Source: DASXTW01 sp036505215
GTDB lineage: Bacteria > Actinomycetota > UBA4738
Reading direction: 5' to 3'
Assembly: GCA_036505215.1 (NCBI GenBank)
Contig: DASXTW010000046.1
Location: 1 to 64,000 of the forward strand
Length of the DNA stretch: 64,000 bases
Shown: positions 1-8,864 of the stretch, piece after piece
Layout of the letters: every line of letters begins with the position of its first letter
How positions within the stretch are numbered: position 1 is the stretch's first letter
Notes under the pieces: generated by a model
Told to the model about the DNA's origin: nothing
Databases searched by the model: none
Seen by the model: the letters and a program-made list of their open reading frames with translations, nothing else
Translations under genes and position numbers: made by a program

Positions 1-6
1 CCCCTG

Positions 7-36
7 TTGACGGAACTAGTCATTTCGGCTTAGATA
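7..36 (+). promoter_or_regulatory. Promoter of the mce operon
   Basis: TTGACG at 7-12 and TAGATA at 31-36 are separated by 18 bases, close to the housekeeping sigma factor consensus. They lie about 90 bases before the first gene of the operon. Seen directly; use as a promoter is inferred. Confidence 0.55.
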
Positions 37-125
37 AAGCGGACTAGGTTTCTCGAGAGAGCCCGGCGGGAATGCTGCCCGTGCCCGCGAACAGGAGCCG
101 GAGGCTCGCGGACTGGGGGCGTGCC

Positions 126-1256
126 GTGCCTGAGACCGAGATCGCGGTTCGCGAACTCACCAAGTCTTTCGGATCGCAGGTCGTTCTGGAGGACATCAGC
201 TGCGACATCCCGAAGGGCAAGATCACCCTGATGCTTGGCCCCTCCGGGACAGGCAAGAGCGTGTTCCTGAAGCACATCATGGGCCTCCTCAAGCCCGACC
301 GGGGAGAGATCTGGATCGACGGCAAGAACCTCCCCGAGCTCTCCCATCGTGAGCTGTATGCGGTGCGCCGCAAGTTCGGCGTGCTCTTCCAGGATGGGGC
401 GCTCTTCGGATCGATGAACGTCTACGACAACGTGGCCTTTCCGCTCCGGGAACACACCCGCAAGAGTGAGCGGGAGATCCGGGACATCGTCAGTGACAAG
501 CTGGGGATGGTTGGCCTGACCGGCGCCGAGCAAAAGCTCCCCGGGCAGATCTCCGGCGGGATGAAGAAGCGTGCCGGACTGGCCCGGGCCCTGGTCTTGG
601 ACCCGGAGATCGTCCTGTTCGACGAGCCCGACTCGGGCCTTGACCCGGTTCGAACGGCCTTCCTGAACGAGCTGATCCTGGACCTGAACCGAAAGCTCGG
701 GCCCACCATGGTCGTGGTGACCCACGACATCGCCACCGCCAGGCGGGTCGCCGACTTCATCGGGATGCTCTATCTCCGCAACCTCATCTACTTCGGGTCC
801 CAGCAGGAGTGTTTCGACAGTGACGTCCCCGCGGTTCGTCAGTTCCTTTCCGGTGACACGCGAGGCCCGATCGGCATGTCCGAGGAGGCCGACCAGGGAC
901 GGCGGGGCGTCGAAGCCGTCTCCACGTACGGGATGACCGCCGATGAGACCGAGGAACTCGAGCGGGGGGCGGGCGCGCCGGAGGAAGCCAGCAAGCCAGA
1001 GGAATCCGGAACTCGTAAGCGCCGCGGGGACGTGGACGAGGGGCGCAGACCCGCTCCCGAAGGCGAGTCGAAACCTGCGGAGAAGCCCGTCTCCGTCTCC
1101 GAAGACAAAACGGAGCGGGCTCCCCAAGAGATCGTCTGGATCCCCGACCTCGAGACGCCCCGGGAGGAGGAGGTCCCCCTGGGCGACCTGTTCGGCCACA
1201 AGCGGTACGGAGACGGCCACCGGCGTCCTGCGAGGAAGAGGAGCGGAGGCCCGTAG
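126..1256 (+). CDS. Mce-type ABC transporter ATPase (MlaF/Mkl/MceG family)
   Basis: Cytoplasmic ATPase expected to power lipid import by the YrbE permeases and Mce proteins encoded just downstream. It has Walker A (GPSGTGKS), signature ISGGMKKR and Walker B VLFDEPDSGLDP. The GGMKKR form of the signature is typical of the MlaF/Mkl group. The GTG at 126 is preferred over an ATG at 72 because a G-rich ribosome binding site (114-119) precedes it and the protein then begins directly with the ATPase fold. After about residue 260 there is an acidic, low-complexity tail of roughly 110 residues rich in Glu, Arg and Pro, much longer than in MlaF. In mycobacteria the equivalent gene lies away from the mce operons; here it is the first gene. 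The next gene starts 3 bases after the stop. Confidence 0.88.
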   Translation: MPETEIAVRELTKSFGSQVVLEDISCDIPKGKITLMLGPSGTGKSVFLKHIMGLLKPDRGEIWIDGKNLPELSHRELYAVRRKFGVLFQDGALFGSMNVYDNVAFPLREHTRKSEREIRDIVSDKLGMVGLTGAEQKLPGQISGGMKKRAGLARALVLDPEIVLFDEPDSGLDPVRTAFLNELILDLNRKLGPTMVVVTHDIATARRVADFIGMLYLRNLIYFGSQQECFDSDVPAVRQFLSGDTRGPIGMSEEADQGRRGVEAVSTYGMTADETEELERGAGAPEEASKPEESGTRKRRGDVDEGRRPAPEGESKPAEKPVSVSEDKTERAPQEIVWIPDLETPREEEVPLGDLFGHKRYGDGHRRPARKRSGGP

Positions 1257-1259
1257 GCG

Positions 1260-2057
1260 ATGGCCATGCGGACCACCTGGCAGCGACCGCTCCGCAAGCC
1301 CCTCGGCTTCGTGGACGAGGCGGGCCGGATGTTCTCCGTGGGGCTCGAGGCGATGCATACCGTCCTCCGCCGCCCGTGGCCTCTGGAGGAGTTCCTCCAA
1401 CAGATGTGGTTCCTCATCAAGGTGACCACGGTGCCTGTGATCCTGATCTCGATCCCGTTCGGGATGGTCATCTCCCTGCACGTCGGATCGTTCCTCCGTC
1501 AGCTCGGCGCCGAGGCCCACATGGGGGCAGCCATGGTGCTGGCGGTGGTCCGGGAAGAGGCCCCGGTGGCCACTGCGCTGCTCATCGCCGGGGCGGGCGG
1601 GTCGGCCATGTGCGCCGATCTTGGTTCGCGGCGGATCCGTGACGAGATCGACGCCATGGAGGTGCTCGGGATCGACCCGGTGCACCGGCTGATCATGCCG
1701 AGGATCCTCGCCGCGATGTTCGTAGCCATCCTGCTGGACGCGATCGTCTCGGTGGCCGGCATCGTCGGCGGGTGGTTCTTCGCCGTGATCGTGCAGCACG
1801 GAACCACGTCCAGCTACTTCAACTCCTTCAACGAGCTCTCCCAGCTCCCCGATCTGTTCATGGCCCTGATGAAGGCGGCCGTCTTCGGGTTCGTCGGAGG
1901 AACCGTGGCCTGCTACAAGGGCTTCTACGCCAAGGGCGGGCCCAAGGGCGTCGGGGACGCCGTCAACCAGGCCGTGGTCATCACCTTCCTCCTGCTGTTC
2001 TTCCTGAACTTCATCCTCACGGCCGTCTACTTCAACTTCATCCCCCAGAAGCTCTAG
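1260..2057 (+). CDS. YrbE/MlaE-family permease, first of two
   Basis: Integral membrane permease of 265 residues with the MlaE domain and about five hydrophobic segments. The conserved central region with an EIDAMEVLGIDP motif is the MlaE/YrbE hallmark and is thought to contact the ATPase. It corresponds by position to YrbEA of mycobacterial mce operons and should form the membrane channel with the next gene product. Start ATG at 1260 has GGAGG at 1245-1249; a second ATG at 1266 is also possible. Confidence 0.9.
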   Translation: MAMRTTWQRPLRKPLGFVDEAGRMFSVGLEAMHTVLRRPWPLEEFLQQMWFLIKVTTVPVILISIPFGMVISLHVGSFLRQLGAEAHMGAAMVLAVVREEAPVATALLIAGAGGSAMCADLGSRRIRDEIDAMEVLGIDPVHRLIMPRILAAMFVAILLDAIVSVAGIVGGWFFAVIVQHGTTSSYFNSFNELSQLPDLFMALMKAAVFGFVGGTVACYKGFYAKGGPKGVGDAVNQAVVITFLLLFFLNFILTAVYFNFIPQKL

Positions 2058-2070
2058 CGGTCGAGGCGAC

Positions 2071-2991
2071 ATGGCAAGCATCGAGCGGCAGCTGCGCGAA
2101 CTGGTCCGGAGCAGGACCGAGCGGCGGCCCAGGTGGCCGAGGCCCTCGGGTGGAAACGGACACGGACCCAGCACGGTGAGCCGCGGGCTGGAGGCTGCGA
2201 ACAGGCCCTTCGAGAGGTTCGTCGACCTCCTCCGGTTCTCCGTGCGCGCCGTGAAGGCGATGCCCCAGTCCCTGCGCTACCGACGGGTCATCGCGCTCGT
2301 GGTCTCCGACATCACGATCGGCGTGGGGGCCCTGGTGGTGGGGGCGGGAACCTTCTTCGTCATATTCGCCATGAGCTTCTTCACCGGCACCCAGGTCGGG
2401 TTGGAAGGCTTCCAGGGCCTGAGCCAGATCGGGGCGCAGGCGTTCACCGGACTGGTCTCCTCGTGGGCGAATACACGTGAGATCACCCCCCTGGTGGCGG
2501 GCGTTGCCCTCGCCGCGCAGGTGGGGACGTCGTTCACCGCGGAGTTGGGCGCCGCACGCATCTCCGAGGAGATCGATGCGCTCGAGGTGATGGCGGTGCC
2601 CTCCCTCCACTACATGGTGGCGACCCGGATCTGGGCGGCCATCATCACCATCATCCCGCTCTACCTGGCGGCCCTGTTCTCCTCCTATCTGTCCACCCAG
2701 CTCATCGTGACGAAGTTCTTCACCCTGTCGTCGGGGACGTACCTCCACTACTTCCACCTGTTCCTGCCGCCGATCGACATCTTCTACAGCCTGGCCAAGG
2801 CCATCCTGTTCGCCATCGTCGTCACGTTGATCCACTGCTACTACGGCTACAACGCCTCGGGGGGCCCAGCGGGGGTGGGCGTGGCCAGTGGACGGGCCAT
2901 CCGAGCTTCCATCGTGACCGTGGTCGTCCTGAACCTGTTCCTGTCTCTCCTGTTCTGGGGCGGGCACGACACCGTGCAGATCGCGGGGTGA
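2071..2991 (+). CDS. YrbE/MlaE-family permease, second of two
   Basis: A 306-residue permease paralogous to the preceding gene product, with the same EEIDALEVMAVPS-type motif near residue 170 and about five membrane segments. Residues 1-50 are a polar, Arg-rich leader absent from the first permease. It corresponds to YrbEB. Only 13 bases separate it from the gene before and 4 from the first mce gene, so one transcript is expected. Confidence 0.9.
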   Translation: MASIERQLRELVRSRTERRPRWPRPSGGNGHGPSTVSRGLEAANRPFERFVDLLRFSVRAVKAMPQSLRYRRVIALVVSDITIGVGALVVGAGTFFVIFAMSFFTGTQVGLEGFQGLSQIGAQAFTGLVSSWANTREITPLVAGVALAAQVGTSFTAELGAARISEEIDALEVMAVPSLHYMVATRIWAAIITIIPLYLAALFSSYLSTQLIVTKFFTLSSGTYLHYFHLFLPPIDIFYSLAKAILFAIVVTLIHCYYGYNASGGPAGVGVASGRAIRASIVTVVVLNLFLSLLFWGGHDTVQIAG

Positions 2992-2995
2992 GGGA

Positions 2996-4117
2996 ATGAG
3001 GATCAGGCAGGCCCCTCCCTCGCGCCACCGGATCCTGGCGAGGCTGCCGACGATCCGCCTTCCCCGGCGAAAGAGACGGGTGCCGGCCATCGTCGTCGGT
3101 CCCCTGGTTCTGGCCCTGTTCGCGGCGGCCCTCTATACAGGGGTGAAGGCCGCGTACGGTGGCTTCGGCCACTACTACTCCCTGTCCGTCGACGTTCCTC
3201 GGGCCGGGCAGCAGATGCGCGCGGGGAGCGACGTGCGGATCCGAGGCGTGCCGGTGGGGAAGGTCTCGGCGATCAAGCTGGACGGGCACCACGCCCGGCT
3301 CATCCTCACGATGAAGGAGCGGTACCGGGTACCGGCCACCGCTGAGGCCGTGGTCACCCTGAAGACTCTGCTCGGGGCCAAATACGTCGATCTGCGGTTT
3401 GACCGGTATGCGGGTCCGTTCCTTCCTGATGGCGGCCGCATCCGGACCTCGCACGTCGGACCGGAGCTGGAGGACGCTCTGGCCGACGGGACCGAGGTCC
3501 TGGCCGCGATCCACCCGAATGACCTGGCTACCGTGGTCATGGAACTGTCCAAGGGCGCCAGGGGACACGGAGAGGACATAGCCCGCGGGATCGCCGCCAA
3601 TGTGCAGCTCTCCGGCCTCTTCGCCCGAACCCTCCAGCCGCAGATCGAGTCGCTGCACGACTTCGAAGTGCTGTTCGGCCAGCTCCAGGACAGGGGCGAC
3701 GACCTCAACCGGCTGGCCGATGCCATCAACCAGGGCGTGCCCGTGTACGCATCCCGTCAGGCCCAGGCCAACCTGCGGGCGGCCCTGCAGGCGGTCACCC
3801 CGTTCGCCAACGACCTGGCCGACCTTCTCATCTTCAACAAGTCGGACTGGGACCGGATGATGGATGCCGGGGACAAGGTGCTCGGGGCCATCGCCGCCCG
3901 CCCCGGCGGCCTCCGCGACCTCGTGGTCGGCCTGTATCGCTACGTATTCAAGTTGGGCGGAAATCCGTTCCGGGCGCCGTTCCTGAAGGGCAGCGCCGCC
4001 GCTGGGTTCGTGAACTTCATCGGCGGAGACGATGGAGAGGACAATCGCCGCCAGATCTGCCAGGCGCTCCCACCCGACATCCGGCACCAGACACCCTACT
4101 GCGACGGGATCCCCTGA
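2996..4117 (+). CDS. Mce family protein, position A
   Basis: Substrate-binding or tunnel subunit of the lipid importer, 373 residues. One membrane anchor lies at about 29-50 after a very basic N-terminus. The MlaD/MCE beta-barrel domain covers about 60-140, with the family motif of a Gly-rich turn before VRIRGVPVGKV. A long helical region follows to about 310, and a short Cys-containing C-terminus ends the protein. First of six consecutive mce genes, overlapping the next by one base (TGATG). Confidence 0.9.
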   Translation: MRIRQAPPSRHRILARLPTIRLPRRKRRVPAIVVGPLVLALFAAALYTGVKAAYGGFGHYYSLSVDVPRAGQQMRAGSDVRIRGVPVGKVSAIKLDGHHARLILTMKERYRVPATAEAVVTLKTLLGAKYVDLRFDRYAGPFLPDGGRIRTSHVGPELEDALADGTEVLAAIHPNDLATVVMELSKGARGHGEDIARGIAANVQLSGLFARTLQPQIESLHDFEVLFGQLQDRGDDLNRLADAINQGVPVYASRQAQANLRAALQAVTPFANDLADLLIFNKSDWDRMMDAGDKVLGAIAARPGGLRDLVVGLYRYVFKLGGNPFRAPFLKGSAAAGFVNFIGGDDGEDNRRQICQALPPDIRHQTPYCDGIP

Positions 4118-5298
4118 TGACCAGCCTTCGGTTCTCCAAGAAGACCTTGGGGAAGGTCATCGCCTTCACGATCCTGTCGATGGTGTTCACCGTGGCGTTG
4201 GGCATGAAGATCGGAAACCTCCACCCCTTCTCGCACAGCTATCGATTGGAGGCGGTGTTCTCCGACGCCTCGGGCGTGTTCAAGGGCGATGCGGTCAAGT
4301 TGGCCGGGGTCGACGTGGGGCGAGTGGTCGGGGCGAAGATCGAAAACGGCCACGCCCTGGTCACGTTCACCGTGAACAACCGAGTGAAGCTCCCCCGAGA
4401 CAGCGTCGTGGCCCTGCGGTGGCGGAACGTACTGGGTCAGCGCTTCCTCTATCTGTACCCGGGGCGCGACCGAGGAGGCCAGCTCCGAGACGGCGACCGC
4501 GTCCCACTCTCGAACACCGAGAACGCCGGTGACCTCGGGGAGTTCCTGAACCACCTGGGCCCCATCCTTCGGGCCATCGACCCGGAAAAGGCCAACGCCT
4601 TCCTCGATGCGATGAACACGGCCCTGGTCGGGAACGAGGCGGCGGTTCGGCAGCTCCTCGACAACGGGGGCAGCCTGGCCAGCCGACTGGGCGAGATGGA
4701 CAGAGAGATCAGAACGCTGATCGGGTCCTCGGACACCGTGATGTCCACCTACGCCAAGCAGAACCACGACATCGAGCTGATCATCGACGACCTGAACGTG
4801 CTGGGTGCCCGGCTGCAGAACATGACCGGCGACCTCAACTCGTTCGTGGTGAACTTCGCTCGGGTCCAGGAGCAGCTGGACAAACTCCTCCGGGAGAACC
4901 GCGGTCACATCGACGCATCGCTGGCCAACCTGGAGTCTGTGTCCGAGGTTCTCGCGCGGAACAAGGGGCGCCTGGCCCAGACCCTGTGCACGTTGCCGGC
5001 TGGTGTCTCCGGGTACTGGCAGACAACCAGCTGGGGCGAGTGGTTCAACGTACGGATCGTCAAGGTCGTGCTGAAGGATCAGCACGGGAACGTCGTGGGC
5101 GGCGCTCAAGAGGACCCGGGCAACCGCGTCCCCGCTCCCCCTCCGTATCAATGCCAGAACTTCAAGGGCCGCGGCCCGGCGGGCTCCAAGGGGAGCGACG
5201 CCGATGCGGCCGCCGCCGCCGCCGACTCCGACGCCCAGGGATTCGGCAGCCTCCTCGGCTTCCTCGGGTTTGTCCTGGAGGGAACCTCCCATGGCTAG
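4117..5298 (+). CDS. Mce family protein, position B
   Basis: A 393-residue Mce protein. Anchor at about 13-32, MlaD domain at about 40-120 (KLAGVDVGRVVGA), then a long predicted coiled helical part. The tail after about 345 is low complexity and Ala/Asp-rich. The start overlaps the upstream stop and the end overlaps the next gene by 8 bases, indicating translational coupling. Confidence 0.9.
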   Translation: MTSLRFSKKTLGKVIAFTILSMVFTVALGMKIGNLHPFSHSYRLEAVFSDASGVFKGDAVKLAGVDVGRVVGAKIENGHALVTFTVNNRVKLPRDSVVALRWRNVLGQRFLYLYPGRDRGGQLRDGDRVPLSNTENAGDLGEFLNHLGPILRAIDPEKANAFLDAMNTALVGNEAAVRQLLDNGGSLASRLGEMDREIRTLIGSSDTVMSTYAKQNHDIELIIDDLNVLGARLQNMTGDLNSFVVNFARVQEQLDKLLRENRGHIDASLANLESVSEVLARNKGRLAQTLCTLPAGVSGYWQTTSWGEWFNVRIVKVVLKDQHGNVVGGAQEDPGNRVPAPPPYQCQNFKGRGPAGSKGSDADAAAAAADSDAQGFGSLLGFLGFVLEGTSHG

Positions 5299-6628
5299 CC
5301 GCTTCCGCCAATCAATGGAGAGGTCCTTCCTGGAGCGGAACCAGCGGATCATCGGTGGCATCGGGCTGGGCGTGCTGCTGGCCGGCACCGCCTTCGCTCT
5401 GTTGCTCACCGGAGGCGTGCTCGCCAGGACCTATCGCGTCTCGGCCATCTTCGCCGATGCCGCCGGCATCCGCCCCGGGGACAAGGTGACCGTGGCGGGT
5501 CTGGACGCCGGGACGGTGAAGGGGCAGCGGATCGAGAACGGCCGCGTGGTCATGGACCTGGCCGTGAGCAAGAGCGTGAACCTCTCGGCCGACTCGAGGG
5601 CGGAGATCGTGGTCCAGACCCTGCTCGGCAAGCGCGCGGTGAACCTGGTAGCCGGAGAGGGCGCGGGGCGGCTGCGCGAGGGGAGCGTCATCCCGCTCAG
5701 CCGCACGCAGACGCCCGTGGACATCACGCAGCTGAACGACATCTCCGTGCGCCTGATGGACAGGTCGGACGCCGGCGCACTCAACGAGCTGATGGCGGAG
5801 GTCACCAAGGTCACCGAGGGGAAGAAGGAACAGGTCGGCCAGATCGTGTCCGGGCTCGCCGACGTGGCCCAGGCCGTCGACTCGCGCCGGGCACAGCTCA
5901 AGGACCTCGTCACATCACTCCGGATCCTGTCGACGACCCTCGGCGAGCGCGATCAGACCATCGTCTCCCTCATCGACCATCTCGACCCGGTGCTGGCGAA
6001 CCTGGCGGCCAGGCAGAAGGACATCCAGACCCTCCTGGTGGCGACCGACTCGGCCTCGCACGCCACCGCGGACCTCGTCCGGCGCAACCGAACGGTGCTC
6101 GACAGGACGCTGGGCTCCCTCCACCAGACGCTGCAGGTGCTCGATCAGCACCAGCTGGACCTGGCCGCGGCCGTCTCGTACATGGAGGATTCGGTCCAGG
6201 GCTACCAGAGCGTGGGCTACTCGGGGGGCAACTGCGGCCACGTCGACAGCCGGTCCTGCAATGGCGGCAAGCCCAATGACTGGGCCAACATCTTCGTCCA
6301 GTCTCTGGGTCCGGCTGGGGTCGATGCGCTCCTCGGCCAGTGCGGCGCCGTGGACAAGCTGATCGACCAGATCCTCGGGACCGACTGCGCGAAGTCGAGT
6401 CCTCCGCTGTTCCCCGGTGGAGGGAACGGCGGCGGACCGCTGCCCAATCCTTCGCTCCCGCCCCTTCCCAGCCTCCCACCACCTCCGAGCGTGCCGCCAC
6501 TACCCACTCCCAGCCTTCCCGGCCTGCCCGGCCTGGACAGCCAGGCCGAAGCGGCCAGTTTCGGGATGCCGAACGACCTCGGCGACCTCCTGAGCTTCAT
6601 CCTGGCCGGATGGGAGGGACCGCGATGA
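5291..6628 (+). CDS. Mce family protein, position C, with Pro-rich tail
   Basis: A 445-residue Mce protein. Anchor at about 18-45, MlaD domain at about 47-130 (VTVAGLDAGTV), helical region to about 300. There is a Pro/Leu/Ser-rich stretch at about 375-415, a feature also seen in mycobacterial MceC/MceD and expected to span the envelope or be exposed. The ATG at 5291 is chosen over longer forms because it follows GGAGGGAACCTCCC and gives the usual short N-terminus before the anchor. Confidence 0.88.
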   Translation: MASRFRQSMERSFLERNQRIIGGIGLGVLLAGTAFALLLTGGVLARTYRVSAIFADAAGIRPGDKVTVAGLDAGTVKGQRIENGRVVMDLAVSKSVNLSADSRAEIVVQTLLGKRAVNLVAGEGAGRLREGSVIPLSRTQTPVDITQLNDISVRLMDRSDAGALNELMAEVTKVTEGKKEQVGQIVSGLADVAQAVDSRRAQLKDLVTSLRILSTTLGERDQTIVSLIDHLDPVLANLAARQKDIQTLLVATDSASHATADLVRRNRTVLDRTLGSLHQTLQVLDQHQLDLAAAVSYMEDSVQGYQSVGYSGGNCGHVDSRSCNGGKPNDWANIFVQSLGPAGVDALLGQCGAVDKLIDQILGTDCAKSSPPLFPGGGNGGGPLPNPSLPPLPSLPPPPSVPPLPTPSLPGLPGLDSQAEAASFGMPNDLGDLLSFILAGWEGPR

Positions 6629-7854
6629 GGCGGATCGCGTTGGTGCTGGCCGGGCTCATTGCCCTCTCGGGATGTTCGTTCGGTGGCCCTGGTCCCAGGA
6701 TCTACAAGGCGGAGTTCAGTCGAGCGGTCCAGGTCTTCCCCGCGGTGAAGGTGAGGGTCCTCGGGGTGGATGTAGGGGTGGTCACCGACGTCCGCAACGT
6801 GCGGCACGGCGTCGAGGTCACCTTCCGCATCGACGATCCCGAAGTGAAGCTCCCCACCGACGTGGGGGCAGCGATCGTGCCCATGTCGCTGCTCGGCGAG
6901 CGATACATCCAGCTGGTCCCGGCGTACGCGGGCGGTCCCGCCCTTCCCGGTGGCTCCACCATCCCGTCGGCACGGACCGCCGTGCCCACCGAGCCCGACG
7001 AGCTGCTCAGGTCCCTCCAGGACTACCTGGGCGGGATCGACCCCAAGAACGTGACCAGCGTGGTGCAGAGCGCCGCCCAGGTGGTCGAGGGGAAGGGACA
7101 GGACCTCAATCGGTTGATCGAGCACGGCGCCGGCGTGATCTCGGCCCTCTCCCAGAAGCGAGACGACCTGGCCCAGATGATCGTCGAGCTGAACAAGCTG
7201 ACCCTCGCCCTTTCCACGAGGCAGGCGGCAATCGCCCGTCTCATCACCAACTACGGCGCCGTCACCGGGACGCTGGACGACAACCGCAAGGCCCTGGAGG
7301 GCACCATCACGGGGCTGAACGACGCCGCGACCCAGCTGGCCTCACTGCTCGTGGCGCACCGAAACCCCCTTCGCGAGGACATCGAGACGCTCACCACGGC
7401 CGGCCGGACCCTGGATCGGAACGCCCAGTCCCTGACCCTGACCACGAAGTGGGCCACGCGGTTGTTCCGAGCGGCCTCCCGGGCCGTCGACTTCAACCAC
7501 AACTGGCTCCGGCTCTCGAACCAGGGCCAGGAGCTGGGAGCCTTCATCCTGCTTCGGCTGCAGCAGCGACTCCAGGACCTCTGCAAGCAGGCCGGCGCGC
7601 CCCAATGCCAGAAGCCGCAGTTCTGGTCGGACAGGGTACCGGGCCTGTTCTGCTTCCAGGAGATCTGCCCCATGTCCGAGAACCGGAACTCGGACGCGGG
7701 GGCGCAGCTCGCGCTGGCCTTGGAGAGCCAACCGCACGTGAACGAGTTGATGGCCAGGGAGGCGCGTGCCCGGGACCTCGACCTGCAGGACCTGATCGAC
7801 CTTCTCCTCCGCCAAACCCTGGGCGACCCCTATGCCTGGTGGGGAGTGCGATGA
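6625..7854 (+). CDS. Mce family lipoprotein, position D
   Basis: A 409-residue Mce protein with a lipoprotein signal: a short basic start, a hydrophobic run and the lipobox LSGC with the Cys at about residue 16. The MlaD domain covers about 25-105 (VRVLGVDVGVVT). In mycobacterial operons usually only position E is a lipoprotein, so a second one here is a difference. The ATGA overlap with the gene before supports the start at 6625. Confidence 0.88.
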   Translation: MRRIALVLAGLIALSGCSFGGPGPRIYKAEFSRAVQVFPAVKVRVLGVDVGVVTDVRNVRHGVEVTFRIDDPEVKLPTDVGAAIVPMSLLGERYIQLVPAYAGGPALPGGSTIPSARTAVPTEPDELLRSLQDYLGGIDPKNVTSVVQSAAQVVEGKGQDLNRLIEHGAGVISALSQKRDDLAQMIVELNKLTLALSTRQAAIARLITNYGAVTGTLDDNRKALEGTITGLNDAATQLASLLVAHRNPLREDIETLTTAGRTLDRNAQSLTLTTKWATRLFRAASRAVDFNHNWLRLSNQGQELGAFILLRLQQRLQDLCKQAGAPQCQKPQFWSDRVPGLFCFQEICPMSENRNSDAGAQLALALESQPHVNELMAREARARDLDLQDLIDLLLRQTLGDPYAWWGVR

Positions 7855-8864
7855 CGCCGACCACTGCCGCCCGGGTGCCCACGAGACGCTGCAAGCGCAT
7901 GGCGGGCGCTGCGATGGTGGTCGCAGCGTTCGCCTCGCTCGCTCTGGTCGGCTGCTCGTCCTCACACCCGCTCACGTTGAAGGCGAGGTTCTCCGACGTG
8001 GGCGACCTCACCAAGGGGGCCCCGGTGATGATGGCCGACGTCACGGTGGGCAAGGTCACCGGGATCAAGCTGGACGGCTACAGCGCGCTGGTGACGATAG
8101 CCATCGATCGGGGCGTTCAGGTCCCCGCCGGAGCCACCGCCAGGGTCCGCCGGACCAGCCTCCTCGGTGAACGGATCGTCGACCTGATGGTCCCGGACAC
8201 GGTGCCGGCAGGCGGACCGATCCTGAGAGACGGCGCCACGCTCGCTCGAACGGAGGTCCGACCGGACCTGGAAGACCTGGTGAAAGAGGGGACCGCCGTG
8301 CTGGGCCCGATCACCGAGAGCGAGGTGGCCACGCTGGTCAACGAGGGCTACAAGGGCTTCGGCGGGAGGGGCCAAGAGCTGCGGGCCCTCCTGGACAACT
8401 TCGGCACGATCGTGAAGGCGTACGCCGGCGAGACCGGCACGATCCGCTCGTTGATCAGGTCCATGAACCGGCTCAACACCACCATCGCGCTGAAGGCGGC
8501 GGCGCACGCATCGGCCGTCGGCCACAGTGAGCGAGCCCTGACGATGCTCCGCCAGGAGAGCGGTCGCCTGCAGTCGGCGATCAAGGCGCTGGATCGCCTC
8601 TCGGTGGGAGCCAGAAGGATCATGGATCAGCACGAGGACGAGATGGCGCGGTTCTTCTCCCAGATGCAGACCATCATGGGCGTCCTGAAGGACCAGCAGG
8701 CCGCCATCCAGGGACTCCTGCGCTACGCGCCGCTGCACAATCGGAACACCCAGCTGGTCGAGTTCTGGGAGTTCAACCAGGTGCTGCAGGACTTCGTGAT
8801 CTGCGGGTTCAACGAGGACAAGTCGGACCCAGCCAGGACGTGCACTCCCGGGAGGAAAGGTTGA
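7851..8864 (+). CDS. Mce family lipoprotein, position E
   Basis: A 337-residue Mce lipoprotein, equivalent by position to LprK/MceE. The signal region at about 16-36 ends in the lipobox LVGC. The MlaD domain follows (VMMADVTVGKVTGI), then a long helical region containing ETGTIRSLIRSMNRLN. Start ATG at 7851 overlaps the previous stop in ATGA. Confidence 0.88.
   Translation: MTPTTAARVPTRRCKRMAGAAMVVAAFASLALVGCSSSHPLTLKARFSDVGDLTKGAPVMMADVTVGKVTGIKLDGYSALVTIAIDRGVQVPAGATARVRRTSLLGERIVDLMVPDTVPAGGPILRDGATLARTEVRPDLEDLVKEGTAVLGPITESEVATLVNEGYKGFGGRGQELRALLDNFGTIVKAYAGETGTIRSLIRSMNRLNTTIALKAAAHASAVGHSERALTMLRQESGRLQSAIKALDRLSVGARRIMDQHEDEMARFFSQMQTIMGVLKDQQAAIQGLLRYAPLHNRNTQLVEFWEFNQVLQDFVICGFNEDKSDPARTCTPGRKG
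8851..8860 (+). promoter_or_regulatory. Ribosome binding site that decides a TTG start
   Basis: GGAGGAAAGG lies inside the end of the position-E gene and directly before TTGATC at 8861. It argues for the TTG as start of the position-F gene rather than the GTG at 8840. Confidence 0.6.

Noticed and set aside
30..2174. Minus-strand open frame of 714 codons opposite the ATPase and permease genes
   Set aside because: Its translation is low complexity (Arg, Gly, Pro, His, Asp) and mirrors conserved plus-strand genes; long antisense frames are expected in GC-rich DNA.
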